Origin: Phycisphaerales bacterium
GTDB lineage: Bacteria > Planctomycetota > Phycisphaerae > Phycisphaerales > UBA1924
Direction of reading: 5' to 3'
DNA: 64,000 nucleotides
Assembly (NCBI GenBank): GCA_029260475.1
Contig: JAJDDE010000125.1
Location: 1-64,000, forward strand
Made by a program: the position numbers and the translations under genes. This document shows, piece after piece, positions 6,050 through 15,345 of the stretch (positions are counted from its first letter, which is position 1; the number at the start of each line of letters is the position of its first letter). Under the pieces are notes generated by a model. That model had not been told where the DNA came from, ran no database searches, and saw only the letters and a program-made list of their open reading frames with translations.

Positions 6050-7501
6050 ATGACACCGGGGGAGACGGACGGGGCGCTCGCGCGCCCCACGGACGGCGCT
6101 GCGCTTGCGCGGTTCCTTCGTGAAGCGCTGGGCATCGATGTGCCGGGGGTGCCGATGGTCCGCGGGCACCACACGCCGCTGGCCTACCTGGAGCACGCGT
6201 TCCTCGGGACCGGGGAGCCGCGGGACTGCGTGGTGTGGGCCAACCGGGGCGGGGGCAAGACGTTCTACGGCGCGGTCGCGACGATGCTCGACCTCGTCTT
6301 CAAGCCGGGGGTGGAGGTCATGCTCATGGCCGGCTCGCTGGACCAGGCGGCACGGATGCACGCGCACCTGCGCACCCTCTTCGAGCACGAGCGCCTCGCG
6401 TCGCTCGTGGAGGGGCGCATCACCGACAAGCGCCTAGCACTCGCCAACGGCTCGCGTGCCTCCATCATCGCCGCCTCGCACACGTCGATACGAGGCAGCC
6501 GCCCCACGATCCTCCGCGTGGACGAGGCCGAGCTGGTGGACCGAGAGCTGTGGACCGCCGCCCAGCTCACGGTGCGTTCGCACACCACCGACGATGGCCA
6601 GATCGTCCCCGCGACGGTCGAGGCCCTCTCCACACACCACCGCGCGGGGGGCCTGATGCACGACCTGATCGTGTCCACGGCTCACGCCGAGCCTGTGCGC
6701 CGCCTGTTCCGCTGGGGCGTGCTGGACGTGCTCGAGCAGTGCGACGACCGGCCCTGCACCGGGTGCGTGCTGTGGCCCGAGTGCGCCGGGCGCGCGAAGG
6801 GGGCCCGCGTGGGGCACGTCAGCGTGGACGACGCGGTCCGCGCCAAGAAGCGCGTGGACGGGGCGACGTGGCAGAGCGAGATGCTCTCGGAGAGGCCCTC
6901 GCGCAGCGACGCCGTCTACCCCGAGTTCGACTACGACCAGCACGTCGCCCCGTTCCCCGTCGAGGTGACCGACGGTTCGCTCCGCTGGTGCGCCGGGATC
7001 GACTTCGGCTTCCGCGCGCCCACCGCGATCCTCTGGGGCGTGCTCGCGCCCGACGGCGTGCTCCGGATCATCGACGAGCGCATCGCGAGCGAGGTGACCA
7101 TCGAACAGCACGGCGAGGCGATCCGGCACGCGCCGTGGCCCGTCCCCTCCTGGCTCGGCGTGGACCCGGCGGGCGCGCAGCGCTCCGAACAGACCGCGCT
7201 GTCGGCGATCGGCGTGCTCCGGCGCATGGGCTACAGCGTCCGCGCCCGGCGCGTGCGTCTCGAGAACGGCTTGCGAGCGGTGCGCCGGCGCCTCGCTCCG
7301 GCGTCAGGCGGACCCAGGCTGCTCATCCACGAACGATGCACGCACCTCGTCGAGGCGCTGCGTACGTATCGCTACGCGGACCCGTCGTCCGACGTCGCGA
7401 CGCCCGCGAAGGACGGGCCCGACCACATCGCCGATGCGCTGCGCTACCTCATCGTGAACCTCGACAGCGGGGGCGATACACGCGGGCACGACTACTGGTG
7501 A
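6050..7501 (+). CDS. phage terminase large subunit-like ATPase/nuclease
   Basis: 483 aa. The ATPase half has a Walker A 'ANRGGGKT' (64-71) and Walker B 'TILRVDEAE' (about 153-161). The C-terminal RNase H-like nuclease has 'AGIDFGFRAPTA' (Asp about 318), 'IDERIAS' (Glu about 343) and the late Asp region 'GPDHIADALRYL'. These are the motor and headful-nuclease sites of large terminases, and all look intact. Between the domains lies a four-Cys cluster CX4CX2CX5C (231-245) that could bind zinc. No portal, capsid or tail genes follow, so the packaging machinery is an orphan here. It could be a prophage remnant, a satellite, or a domesticated DNA-processing enzyme. Confidence 0.85.
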   Translation: MTPGETDGALARPTDGAALARFLREALGIDVPGVPMVRGHHTPLAYLEHAFLGTGEPRDCVVWANRGGGKTFYGAVATMLDLVFKPGVEVMLMAGSLDQAARMHAHLRTLFEHERLASLVEGRITDKRLALANGSRASIIAASHTSIRGSRPTILRVDEAELVDRELWTAAQLTVRSHTTDDGQIVPATVEALSTHHRAGGLMHDLIVSTAHAEPVRRLFRWGVLDVLEQCDDRPCTGCVLWPECAGRAKGARVGHVSVDDAVRAKKRVDGATWQSEMLSERPSRSDAVYPEFDYDQHVAPFPVEVTDGSLRWCAGIDFGFRAPTAILWGVLAPDGVLRIIDERIASEVTIEQHGEAIRHAPWPVPSWLGVDPAGAQRSEQTALSAIGVLRRMGYSVRARRVRLENGLRAVRRRLAPASGGPRLLIHERCTHLVEALRTYRYADPSSDVATPAKDGPDHIADALRYLIVNLDSGGDTRGHDYW

Positions 7502-7686
7502 GCGTCGTCCGGCTCGGCGTCGTTCGTCTGCGGCTCGGCGGGCGCCGCCCGGGACATCTTCTGCTCGTGCTCCCACGCCTCCCGCTCAGCGCGGATGCGA
7601 CTCCACTTGTCCGTCTCGGTCTCCGCGTCGTCTGCGGGCGTGATGCCGTTGGAGAGCAGCAGGAAGTTGAAGAGGCGTTTGAGCAT
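7492..7686 (-). CDS. small hypothetical protein
   Basis: 64 aa on the opposite strand, overlapping the last 10 bases of the terminase gene. It has a hydrophobic start (MLKRLFNFLLLSNG) and then a charged, probably helical stretch (DKWSRIRAEREAWEHEQK) with an acidic disordered tail. There is no clear ribosome site. It is not recognised. The codon usage looks coding, and it fills the otherwise empty gap between the terminase and the gamma-glutamyltransferase gene, so it is listed with reservation. Confidence 0.4.
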   Translation of the reverse strand: MLKRLFNFLLLSNGITPADDAETETDKWSRIRAEREAWEHEQKMSRAAPAEPQTNDAEPDDAHQ

Positions 7687-7761
7687 GGCTGAGTTCTATG
7701 GCGGGGTGGGGTGTCTCACAAGGCTATTCAGCCGCGGGCGTCCCGTCGATACACTCGCGCC

Positions 7762-9564
7762 ATGATCCACAATGCTCGCTGTACATCACTGATCATCGCG
7801 ACCGCCTGGCTCGGGTTGTTGGTCGGTGGGTGTACGCACCACATTACTCCTCGCGAGTTCCACAGCAGGGCGTACCTCCACGGCGCTGTCGCGTGCGATC
7901 ACGTGCTGGCGTCGAACGCCGGGGACGAGATGCTCCAGATGGGCGGCAACGCGGTGGACGCCGCCGTTGCCGCCAGTTTCGCGCTCTCGGTCGTGCGCCC
8001 GCACTCCTGCGGCCTCGGCGGGGGCGGCTTCATGCTCATCCACCTCGTGGACAACCCCGAAACACCCGAGACGAACGACCCCATCGAGATCGCGATCGAC
8101 TACCGCGAGCGCACACCGGCGGCGGTCGGTCCCGATCACTTCTTCGACCTGCCTGACGAGGCGAGCCTGTACAGCGGGCACGCGGTGGCGATCCCCGGGA
8201 CCGCCGCGGGGCTGCTGGAGGCGCACGCGCGCTTCGGCACCCTGCCGCTCGAGTTGGTGATGAGCCCGGCGGTCGCGTTCGCCGAGACCCCGCACGCGAT
8301 CGATGCGAGCGGTCAAGAGGCGATCGATGAGATGGCAGAGGCGATCGCTCAACGTACCGATCCGGGGGCCCAGTGGCTCCGCGACACCTATGTCATGGAT
8401 GAGCCGATGACTCTGTCGAGAGTTCAGAACATCCCGCAAGCACGCTTGCTCACGGACATCATGTACCACGGGCGTGACGGCTTCTACACGGGCGACAACG
8501 CGCGCCACATTGTCAACGCGGTGCGCGCGGCCGATGGCGTGATGACCCTCGAGGACCTCGCGGTCTACCGGCCGATCGTCACCGAGCCCATCGTCCGCAC
8601 GATCACCCTGGGCGGCGTTGAGCGCACCTTCGTGGTCATGCCCCCGCCCTCTTCCGGCGGGGTGGCGCTGATCGAGACGCTCGGCATCCTCGAGCGGTAC
8701 GACGTGATGATGACGATGCACGTCGGCACCGGCCCATTGGCGGCGACGCACCCTCACGACCCCGTCTACGCGCACGCGCTCGTCGAGTGCCTCAAACACG
8801 CCTTCGCGGACAGGGCCCGGTATATGGGAGACACCGAGTTCGTCGCGGTGCCCATCGACGCGATGCTCGACCGCGACAACTGGAATTCCGGTGCCGACCG
8901 CCTGCACCCGAACCGCACGTTCGAGACCGAGACCTACGGCCTCGTGATCGGGGAAGACGCCGCACAATTCCCCGAGGACCACGGCACGAGCCACCTTTCG
9001 GTCATCGACAAGTGGGGCAACGCCGTGGCGTGTACCGAGACGATCAACACGTCCTTCGGTTCGCGCATCGCGGTGCCCGAACTGGGCATCGTGCTCAACA
9101 ACGAGATGGACGACTTCCTCACCAGGGTCGGCAGCGAGAACGCCTACGCCCTGACGCAGTCCGAGCGCAACCTCCCCGCGCCGGGCAAGCGACCGCTCAG
9201 CAGCATGTCACCCACGATCGTGCTCAACGCACGCCGCGACGTCATCGCGGTCGCCGGGGCCAGCGGGGGGCCAAGGATCATCACGGGCACGTTGCAGGTC
9301 CTGATGAACGCGCTGCACTTCGGCATGCCAGCGTACGACGCCGTCGCGACCGCACGCCTGCACCACCAGTGGAAGCCTGATGCGATCTACTTCGAGACGT
9401 GGGGCGACGGCTACCCGCGCAGCACGATCACCGAGCTCGTCTCCAACGGGCACGAAGCACGCGATCGCAAGGACGTCGGCGTCGTGCAATTGCTCGTTCG
9501 GCGCCACGGCGTGATCGAGGCGGCCAGCGACCCTCGCAAGGGGGGCGTGCCAGCGGGTCACTGA
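7762..9564 (+). CDS. ggt: gamma-glutamyltransferase, lipoprotein form
   Basis: 600 aa from the ATG of MIHNARCTSL, which gives a proper lipoprotein signal (lipobox LVGGC); the ORF extends 17 codons further up without a better start. GGT hydrolyses or transfers the gamma-glutamyl group of glutathione and related compounds outside the cytoplasm. Family marks: 'NAGDEMLQMGGNAVDAAVA' near the N-terminus, 'CGLGGGGFMLI', 'MPPPSSGGVAL', and the self-processing Thr in 'HGTSHLSVIDKWGN', where the new N-terminal nucleophile is made. 'PLSSMSPTIV' and 'ASGGPRIITG' complete the small subunit. Length is typical. It stands alone between the phage-like island and the tRNA gene. Confidence 0.92.
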   Translation: MIHNARCTSLIIATAWLGLLVGGCTHHITPREFHSRAYLHGAVACDHVLASNAGDEMLQMGGNAVDAAVAASFALSVVRPHSCGLGGGGFMLIHLVDNPETPETNDPIEIAIDYRERTPAAVGPDHFFDLPDEASLYSGHAVAIPGTAAGLLEAHARFGTLPLELVMSPAVAFAETPHAIDASGQEAIDEMAEAIAQRTDPGAQWLRDTYVMDEPMTLSRVQNIPQARLLTDIMYHGRDGFYTGDNARHIVNAVRAADGVMTLEDLAVYRPIVTEPIVRTITLGGVERTFVVMPPPSSGGVALIETLGILERYDVMMTMHVGTGPLAATHPHDPVYAHALVECLKHAFADRARYMGDTEFVAVPIDAMLDRDNWNSGADRLHPNRTFETETYGLVIGEDAAQFPEDHGTSHLSVIDKWGNAVACTETINTSFGSRIAVPELGIVLNNEMDDFLTRVGSENAYALTQSERNLPAPGKRPLSSMSPTIVLNARRDVIAVAGASGGPRIITGTLQVLMNALHFGMPAYDAVATARLHHQWKPDAIYFETWGDGYPRSTITELVSNGHEARDRKDVGVVQLLVRRHGVIEAASDPRKGGVPAGH

Positions 9565-9616
9565 GCGCTGCCTGCTTCGTCCAGACCCGACCGGTTCTCG
9601 GACCCACAAAACGAAG

Positions 9617-9643
9617 ACACCCCCGAGCGTCGCACGGGGGTGT
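9617..9643 (-). terminator. terminator downstream of tRNA-Ile
   Basis: ACACCCCCG and CGGGGGTGT form a perfect 9-bp stem. Read on the minus strand the hairpin is followed by CTTCGTTTTG, so it should end the tRNA transcript. It may also stop reading from gamma-glutamyltransferase. Confidence 0.65.
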
Positions 9644-9654
9644 TCGTGGGGAAG

Positions 9655-9728
<74 letters not shown>

Positions 9729-9872
9729 TCCGACGGATTCCACTGGATCCCGTCTGGAAGGGTGTTAGCGTACCCCGGGACCATTGCGAGGGCGAGCGAG
9801 GGGCAGGCCGAATTTTTCGGGCTGTCCGCCGGGGTCCGAGTCGGGGGCCAGGGGCCCCCGAGAGAGGCGGTC

Positions 9873-11426
9873 TTGAGCACAAAATGCCACATCGCGGGGC
9901 CTGCTGTCGTTCTGTTCAGCGTTTGCGTCAGCGCCTCGCCACCGGTCTATCCAGACGCGGTCACGGACGCGGACGACCTCGCGCCCTTCTTCGAGGCCGC
10001 CGCCACTCGGCGTGTGGACGTTGTGGGCATCGGCGACTCCAACCAGCTCCGCGACGGGCACGGGTGGGACTCGGGTCTCATCACGGCGCTCGACGCACGA
10101 TTCGGCACCTGGGCCACGTCGCTCCTTAGCTTGGGCGAGAACAACGGCAACGGCGGCGTCTCGGGCGAGGGCTGGGGCATCTTCTCGACCACCACCGGCG
10201 GGCCTTACGCCTACTCCGGGGCACCCACGGCGCTCGACGCGATGCTCGCGACCCCGGAGAACTTCGGACCGCTCCGCTACCTGCACATCCCCGACCAGAG
10301 CACGGGCCTGCTGCAGAACCACGGACTACGCGTGAGCGCCGGCGGACCCATCGACGTCAACGAACGGCTGTTCGTGACGACCATCATCGGAGTCACGCAG
10401 AGCGTGCTGCCGATGTCCTTCCGCCCGTCAACCCGACGCGCGGATTCGCCCTACAACACCGTGGCGCAAGCGGGCACACCCGTGCTCTATACGGGTGCCA
10501 CGCCCACGAGCGCGAGCGTTGTCTACGAGATCCCACCCGCGACGCGTGACTTCTCGCTCCAGTGCATGCTCGGCGGCTTCAACACCTCGCTCGCAGGCCC
10601 CTTCGTTGCCTACTACATCCGCGCACGGGAAGCGGACGCCGAACGAGGCGTCTCCTTCAGCACGCTCTACGGCGTCGGCTCCCAATCCGCCCGCGACATG
10701 GCACAGGCGTTCGTCGATCTCCCCATCGAGACGCTCACCCTCTACTTCGACACGCTGCGCGAGCAACAACTCGACGCCCCAAAGATCCTCATCCGCATCA
10801 ACACCGGCCTCAACGATCGCAATGAACAGATGCCGCCGGTGAACGGCAGCGTCTTCGGCCCCGCCTCCGGGCTCGCGTTCCAATCGAACCTGAACACCTT
10901 GATCAATCGAATTCAAGAAGTGTGGACACTCAACGGCTGGCCTGAGGATGAACTGTATTTCGTGATCACCGTGTCGCACCCCGTCGGACCCGAAAACGGC
11001 GAAGCGGGCGGTTTCAACAACGATGATCCGACGCTGATCGACTACCGCGCACGGGCCGCGGCGATCGCTTCCTCGCGTCCGAGGGTCGCGTCGGTCGATC
11101 TGAACCGCATCACCACCGAAGCCGAAATGGCTGAGAATCTCTGGTACCGCTCGACCAAGTTTGATCGTTTCCATCTGCGCGAGATCGGATACGAAGTCCT
11201 CGCCCAGCGGGAACTCGCAGCGATGCAACAGGGCCGCTCGTGGTACGACACAGACGAGAACGGCACGGTGGAAGTCGAAGACCTGTACGCGTTGCGCGGT
11301 GGAGAGGTACTCCCTGTCGGAGCGCCGTCGGACGTGAGCGAGCGCGGCCTTACGAGCGCAGTCAGGTACGGGGAGATCCAGGACCTGCACGGACTCGATC
11401 GACCGCTGCCGACGTCCCGCCGCTGA
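9873..11426 (+). CDS. secreted SGNH/GDSL-type hydrolase with dockerin-like tail (paralogue 1)
   Basis: About 517 aa. No ATG suits; the TTG at 9873 behind GAGAGG gives a signal peptide (...AGPAVVLFSVCVSAS). Block I reads 'VVGIGDSNQLRDGHGWD', with GDSN in place of GDSL. 'ILIRINTGLNDRNE' may supply the block III Asn, and 'FDRFHLREIGYEVLA' supplies the DxxH of block V. The C-terminus has one EF-hand/dockerin-like loop, 'DTDENGTVEVEDLYAL'. Carbohydrate-ester or surface-polymer deacylation is typical of the superfamily; the substrate is not known. It is about half identical by eye to the next gene, so the pair arose by duplication. The upstream ORF extension covers a tRNA and is not coding. Confidence 0.78.
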   Translation: MSTKCHIAGPAVVLFSVCVSASPPVYPDAVTDADDLAPFFEAAATRRVDVVGIGDSNQLRDGHGWDSGLITALDARFGTWATSLLSLGENNGNGGVSGEGWGIFSTTTGGPYAYSGAPTALDAMLATPENFGPLRYLHIPDQSTGLLQNHGLRVSAGGPIDVNERLFVTTIIGVTQSVLPMSFRPSTRRADSPYNTVAQAGTPVLYTGATPTSASVVYEIPPATRDFSLQCMLGGFNTSLAGPFVAYYIRAREADAERGVSFSTLYGVGSQSARDMAQAFVDLPIETLTLYFDTLREQQLDAPKILIRINTGLNDRNEQMPPVNGSVFGPASGLAFQSNLNTLINRIQEVWTLNGWPEDELYFVITVSHPVGPENGEAGGFNNDDPTLIDYRARAAAIASSRPRVASVDLNRITTEAEMAENLWYRSTKFDRFHLREIGYEVLAQRELAAMQQGRSWYDTDENGTVEVEDLYALRGGEVLPVGAPSDVSERGLTSAVRYGEIQDLHGLDRPLPTSRR

Positions 11427-11684
11427 CCATCGACGTGTCTTGAAGTCGACATAGATAGTTGTTGTAACAAACGCTACACCGGCCTTCGTGGGGTTAATAC
11501 TACGGCGACTGGTGGTTGGTGGTATAAACAAAGACGAATTTATAGAAAACAACCATTCTACCTTGGCGCAATTTACCTACGCAGGTAGTTTTCAAGTCCA
11601 ATTTGCGGCGTGTGATCTGCCGTGTAGTGCTTGGAATTCGCCCGCCGATCGAGCAAAAGCTCTCTGATCAAAGGCGGTTCAAGT
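11427..11684. other. AT-rich intergenic stretch between the SGNH paralogues
   Basis: Clearly less GC-rich than its surroundings, with TTGTTGTAACAA and a TATAAA box at about 11523. It probably holds the promoter of the second paralogue; no ORF or stable hairpin is convincing. Confidence 0.4.
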
Positions 11685-13190
11685 ATGAATCCGGTCTGTG
11701 CTATCACGTGCGCATTAATCCTGCTCCAGCCCTGTCTCGCAGCCCCGGTCGTGTATCCAGGCGCGGTGACGGACGCGGACGAGCTCGTGCCCTTCTTCGA
11801 GGCCGCCGCGACGCGCCGGGTGGACGTTGTGGGCATCGGTGATTCCAACCAGCTCTTCGGCGGGCACGGCTGGGATGACGGCTGGATCCTCGCCCTCGAT
11901 GATCGCTTTGACTCCTACGCCACTTCGCTGCTGAGCATCGGTGAGAACAACGGGTACGCCGCGAACGCCGGGTCGGGCTACCGCATGTTCTCCTCGGCAT
12001 CGAGCAACGCGTTCGACTACGACGGCGCGCCGCCCGAGCTCGAGGCCTTCCTCTTCCCCGCCAACGAGTTCTCGCCCCTCGACTACGTCTATATCCCCAG
12101 CGGCGATACGAGCACCATCACCAACCACGGGCTGGCGCTGCAGGGCGATACACCGATCAACCGCTCCGCCGCCCTGCGCTTCAGCACGATCTATGGCGTC
12201 TCCAACCAGGCGGGGACCAACACCTTCCTGCCCTATGTCAGAAGGTCCACCGCGCCGTACAACACGATCGCTCAAGCCCTCGCCCCCGTGCCGTTGACGG
12301 GCACCGGCTGGTCGGTCCAGCGCGCCGACCTCGACATCCCCGCCGATACCCGGTTCTTCGGCCTGCAGTGCATGATCCGGGCGTTCGGCCAGACCGTCAC
12401 GGGCCCATTCGTCGGCTACTACATGCGACTGATCGAGATCGATCGCGATCGGGGCTCGTCCTTCGGCACGCTCTACGGCAACGGCGGCAAGTCCGCGCGC
12501 GACATGGCCGCCACCTTCCTCGAACTCCCCGACCAGACACTCACGCTCTACTTCGGCACCCTCCGCGACGACCAGGGCGCCGACCCGCAGATCCTCGTCC
12601 GCATCAACACCGGCCTGAACGATCGGAACGAGGACCTCGATCCGATCGAGGTCGATACCGCCCCCGATGACCCCGAGGCCTTCGAGAGCCACCTGCGCCT
12701 GATCATCGATCGCGTCCGCGCGGTCTGGACCGCCAACGCGTGGCCCGAGGAGGAGCTCTACTTCTGTCTCACCACGTCGCACCCGATTGGCAATCTCAGT
12801 GTGCTCTTTGACGATGACGAAGAACTGCTCGCCTATCGAGCGCGGGCCGAGGCGATCGCGCTGAGCCTGCCCCGATGTGTCGCGGTGGATCTGCTTGATA
12901 TCACCGACGCGGATGAGATGACCGCCAACAGTTGGTACACGACCACCACCGACACGAACCACCTGCAACAAACCGCCTACCGGGTCCTCGCCCAGCGGGA
13001 ACTCGCGGCGATGCAGCAGGGCCGCTCGTGGTACGACGCGGACGCCAACGGCGCGATCGGGCCGGAGGACCTCTACGCCCTCGAGGCCTGGGCCTCCCCG
13101 CCGGCGAACGCTCCGTCGGACCTCAGCGCCGGCGGCCTCCGAAGCGCCATCCGTTTCGGAGAATCCGCGGGCGAGACCGCCTCGCGCTGA
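11685..13190 (+). CDS. secreted SGNH/GDSL-type hydrolase with dockerin-like tail (paralogue 2)
   Basis: 501 aa from the ATG of MNPVCAITCALILL, preceded by AAAGGCGG; residues 1-20 are a signal peptide. Block I 'VVGIGDSNQLFGGHGWDDG' (GDSN at 52-55), 'ILVRINTGLNDRNE' and the DxxH of 'TTDTNHLQQTAYRVLA' match the SGNH catalytic blocks. The tail 'DADANGAIGPEDLYALEAW' is a single calcium-loop, dockerin-like unit. The N-terminal 40 mature residues are nearly identical to paralogue 1, while the middle has diverged, with different inserts and substrate loops. This suggests related enzymes acting on different surface or extracellular polymers. The activity is inferred from the fold only. Confidence 0.8.
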   Translation: MNPVCAITCALILLQPCLAAPVVYPGAVTDADELVPFFEAAATRRVDVVGIGDSNQLFGGHGWDDGWILALDDRFDSYATSLLSIGENNGYAANAGSGYRMFSSASSNAFDYDGAPPELEAFLFPANEFSPLDYVYIPSGDTSTITNHGLALQGDTPINRSAALRFSTIYGVSNQAGTNTFLPYVRRSTAPYNTIAQALAPVPLTGTGWSVQRADLDIPADTRFFGLQCMIRAFGQTVTGPFVGYYMRLIEIDRDRGSSFGTLYGNGGKSARDMAATFLELPDQTLTLYFGTLRDDQGADPQILVRINTGLNDRNEDLDPIEVDTAPDDPEAFESHLRLIIDRVRAVWTANAWPEEELYFCLTTSHPIGNLSVLFDDDEELLAYRARAEAIALSLPRCVAVDLLDITDADEMTANSWYTTTTDTNHLQQTAYRVLAQRELAAMQQGRSWYDADANGAIGPEDLYALEAWASPPANAPSDLSAGGLRSAIRFGESAGETASR

Positions 13191-13221
13191 CCGATACGGG
13201 GGGCTGGATACCATCCGCCCC

Positions 13222-14472
13222 GTGACGCAGACGCCAGACCAGCCCGAGACCGACCCGCAGCGCCCCGGCGCGCCGAGGTTCTGTGTGCGCGAGAGCCTCG
13301 GGCTCTTCGTGCGTGGCGTCGCGATGGGCGCCGCCGACGTGGTCCCGGGCGTCTCGGGAGGCACCATCGCCTTTATCACCGGCATCTACGAGCGCTTCGT
13401 GGACGCGCTCAAGTCCCTCTCGCCCAAGCCCCTGCTCGCCCTGGTGCGAAGAGGTCCCCGAGCGGCACTCGCGTCGCTGGGCGAGATCCACTGGGCGACG
13501 CTCATCCCGCTGGGCCTGGGCATCGTCCTCGCGATCGGCACCCTCTCCAAGCTCATCCTCGCCCTCATGGAGGACAGCCCGGGCCCCACCTACGCCCTGT
13601 TCTTCGGCCTCATCGGCGCCAGCGCCTGGCTGCCCATCGCGAGGATCAAGAGGCTCGGTGTGAATCACGGCGTTGCGATCGCGATCGCCGCGATCGGCGC
13701 GTTCCTCATCGTGGGGCTCACCTCCGACCCCCCCGAGATGGAGCGCACCGCGTCACCCGACGATGCGCCCTACGCCCTCGTCCTCGGCAAGGTCCGGGCC
13801 GCCTCCGATGCGCGGCTCATCGGCCTGACCACGCCGAGCGAGACGCTCGTCCTCTTTGACCCGAAGAACCTCATCGAAGCGGCGCCCGAGCGCACCAAAC
13901 TGCTCCGCACCGACGAGGAACTCGCCCGGTTCGTTGCCGACCACCAGGCCCTCGCCATCATCGAGCCGGGCAGCCCCGCGCTCCCCTACATCCTGTTCTG
14001 CGGCGTTATCGCCATCAGCGCCATGATCCTCCCCGGGCTCTCGGGCTCGTTCCTGCTCCTGCTGCTGGGCGTGTATCACAGCGTTTTCGGTTCGATCCAC
14101 AGGGTGATCGATCACCTCAAAGAACTCCTCGGGCGTGACACCGACGCGATCACAGCCCTCAGCGCCCGGAGCGTCGGCGACGACGCGACGCTCGTGATCG
14201 TCTTCCTCACCGGCGTGGTCCTCGGGCTGGGCCTCTTCTCCCGTGTCGTGTCGTGGCTCTTCGACCACGCGCACGACCTCACCATGGCGGCGCTCACCGG
14301 CCTCATGATCGGCGCCCTGCGCCTGCCCTTTGCGCAGATCACCAGCGACCCGGACCGCGCGAGCGGCTGGGGGTACTGGGCGATCGTGGTGGGTGTAGCG
14401 CTGCTCGGCGCGGTCGTCGTGCTCGGGCTGCACTTCACGGAGCAGCGTCTGAGCGCGAAGCGGGCGGCTTAG
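13222..14472 (+). CDS. DUF368 family polyprenyl-phosphate transporter
   Basis: 416 aa, GTG start. The conserved DUF368 opening 'VRGVAMGAADVVPGVSGGTIAFITGIYERF' is complete, and its internal echo 'ILPGLSGSFLLLLLGVYHSVF' lies in the second half. Around eight or more hydrophobic segments follow, with a soluble insertion near 180-250. DUF368 proteins (PopT group) are reported to recycle undecaprenyl phosphate across the cytoplasmic membrane for envelope synthesis. The insertion is longer than I would expect. It is convergent with the BtpA-family gene, overlapping its stop by a few bases. Confidence 0.85.
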   Translation: MTQTPDQPETDPQRPGAPRFCVRESLGLFVRGVAMGAADVVPGVSGGTIAFITGIYERFVDALKSLSPKPLLALVRRGPRAALASLGEIHWATLIPLGLGIVLAIGTLSKLILALMEDSPGPTYALFFGLIGASAWLPIARIKRLGVNHGVAIAIAAIGAFLIVGLTSDPPEMERTASPDDAPYALVLGKVRAASDARLIGLTTPSETLVLFDPKNLIEAAPERTKLLRTDEELARFVADHQALAIIEPGSPALPYILFCGVIAISAMILPGLSGSFLLLLLGVYHSVFGSIHRVIDHLKELLGRDTDAITALSARSVGDDATLVIVFLTGVVLGLGLFSRVVSWLFDHAHDLTMAALTGLMIGALRLPFAQITSDPDRASGWGYWAIVVGVALLGAVVVLGLHFTEQRLSAKRAA

Positions 14473-15281
14473 AGGCGCGCCCGGTCCGCCGCGGCGACCA
14501 TCGCCTTGGCGCGCTCGGGGTCGATGGGCTTGGTCCAGTCGCCCCGTTCTTTCAGGGCGGCGCCGACAACGATGGCGTCGGCGTACTCGAAGAGTTCCAC
14601 CACCGTCTCGGGCTTGGCGCCCGAGCCGATGACCACCGGCGTGTTCGCCGCCGCCGCCGCTTCTTTCACGTCGTTGAGATTCGCAGCCCGACCGGTCGCG
14701 ACGCCCGTGATGATCACGCCGTCGGCGCCGCAGAGCTCGGCGGTGCGCACGGACTCGCCCAGGGGCACATCCGCGGTGATCGCGTGCGCCGAGTGCTTCT
14801 TCTTCACGTCCACGAGGATGTAGACGTCCGTCGCGTCGATCGCCTTGCGGTAGCGGAGCAGGGGGCCGGCGTCGGCCTCTTCGAGCAGCCCCTCGTCGGC
14901 GACGGCGCTGTACACGAAGCCCTCGGCCCGGATGAACTGTGCGCCGACGCAGTGCGCCACCGCGACCGCCGCCCGGTTCGCGCCCGCGAGCACCTGCACG
15001 CCCAGGGGTGTATCGATCGCGTCGCGCACGGCGCGCCCGACGACGGTCATGCCCGCGACGATCTCTGGCCCGACGTCCCGCCGGAGGTAGGGCACGTCGT
15101 GCATGTTCTCGATCATCACGCCGTCGAAGCCGAGCGAGACGAGGAGTTGCGCTTCGGCGACGGCCTTCTCGGTGATCGCGCGGATATTGGAGGTCTGGCG
15201 GGGTGTGCCGGGCAGGGCACCCACGTGCACCATGCCGATGAGGGCCTTGCCCGTGCCGAAGATGTTGGTAGAAGTGGTCAT
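14469..15281 (-). CDS. BtpA/SgcQ family TIM-barrel protein
   Basis: 270 aa. The start 'KALIGMVHVGALPGTPR' and 'GFDGVMIENMHDVPYLR' are the BtpA family hallmarks. 'QVLAGANRAAVAVAHCVGAQFIR' and 'PVVIGSGAKPETV' complete the (beta/alpha)8 phosphate-binding strands. BtpA was named for photosystem I accumulation in cyanobacteria, and SgcQ is a putative sugar-metabolism enzyme in E. coli. In a non-photosynthetic planctomycete the role is open, probably a sugar or nucleoside phosphate enzyme. It stands alone, and its last bases overlap the convergent DUF368 gene. Confidence 0.85.
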   Translation of the reverse strand: MTTSTNIFGTGKALIGMVHVGALPGTPRQTSNIRAITEKAVAEAQLLVSLGFDGVMIENMHDVPYLRRDVGPEIVAGMTVVGRAVRDAIDTPLGVQVLAGANRAAVAVAHCVGAQFIRAEGFVYSAVADEGLLEEADAGPLLRYRKAIDATDVYILVDVKKKHSAHAITADVPLGESVRTAELCGADGVIITGVATGRAANLNDVKEAAAAANTPVVIGSGAKPETVVELFEYADAIVVGAALKERGDWTKPIDPERAKAMVAAADRARL

Positions 15282-15345
15282 GGGCCCATCATGGGCGAGA
15301 ACCCACCCGCCGTCTCGTCCCAGCCGCAGACTTTGCCGAGTTCTT

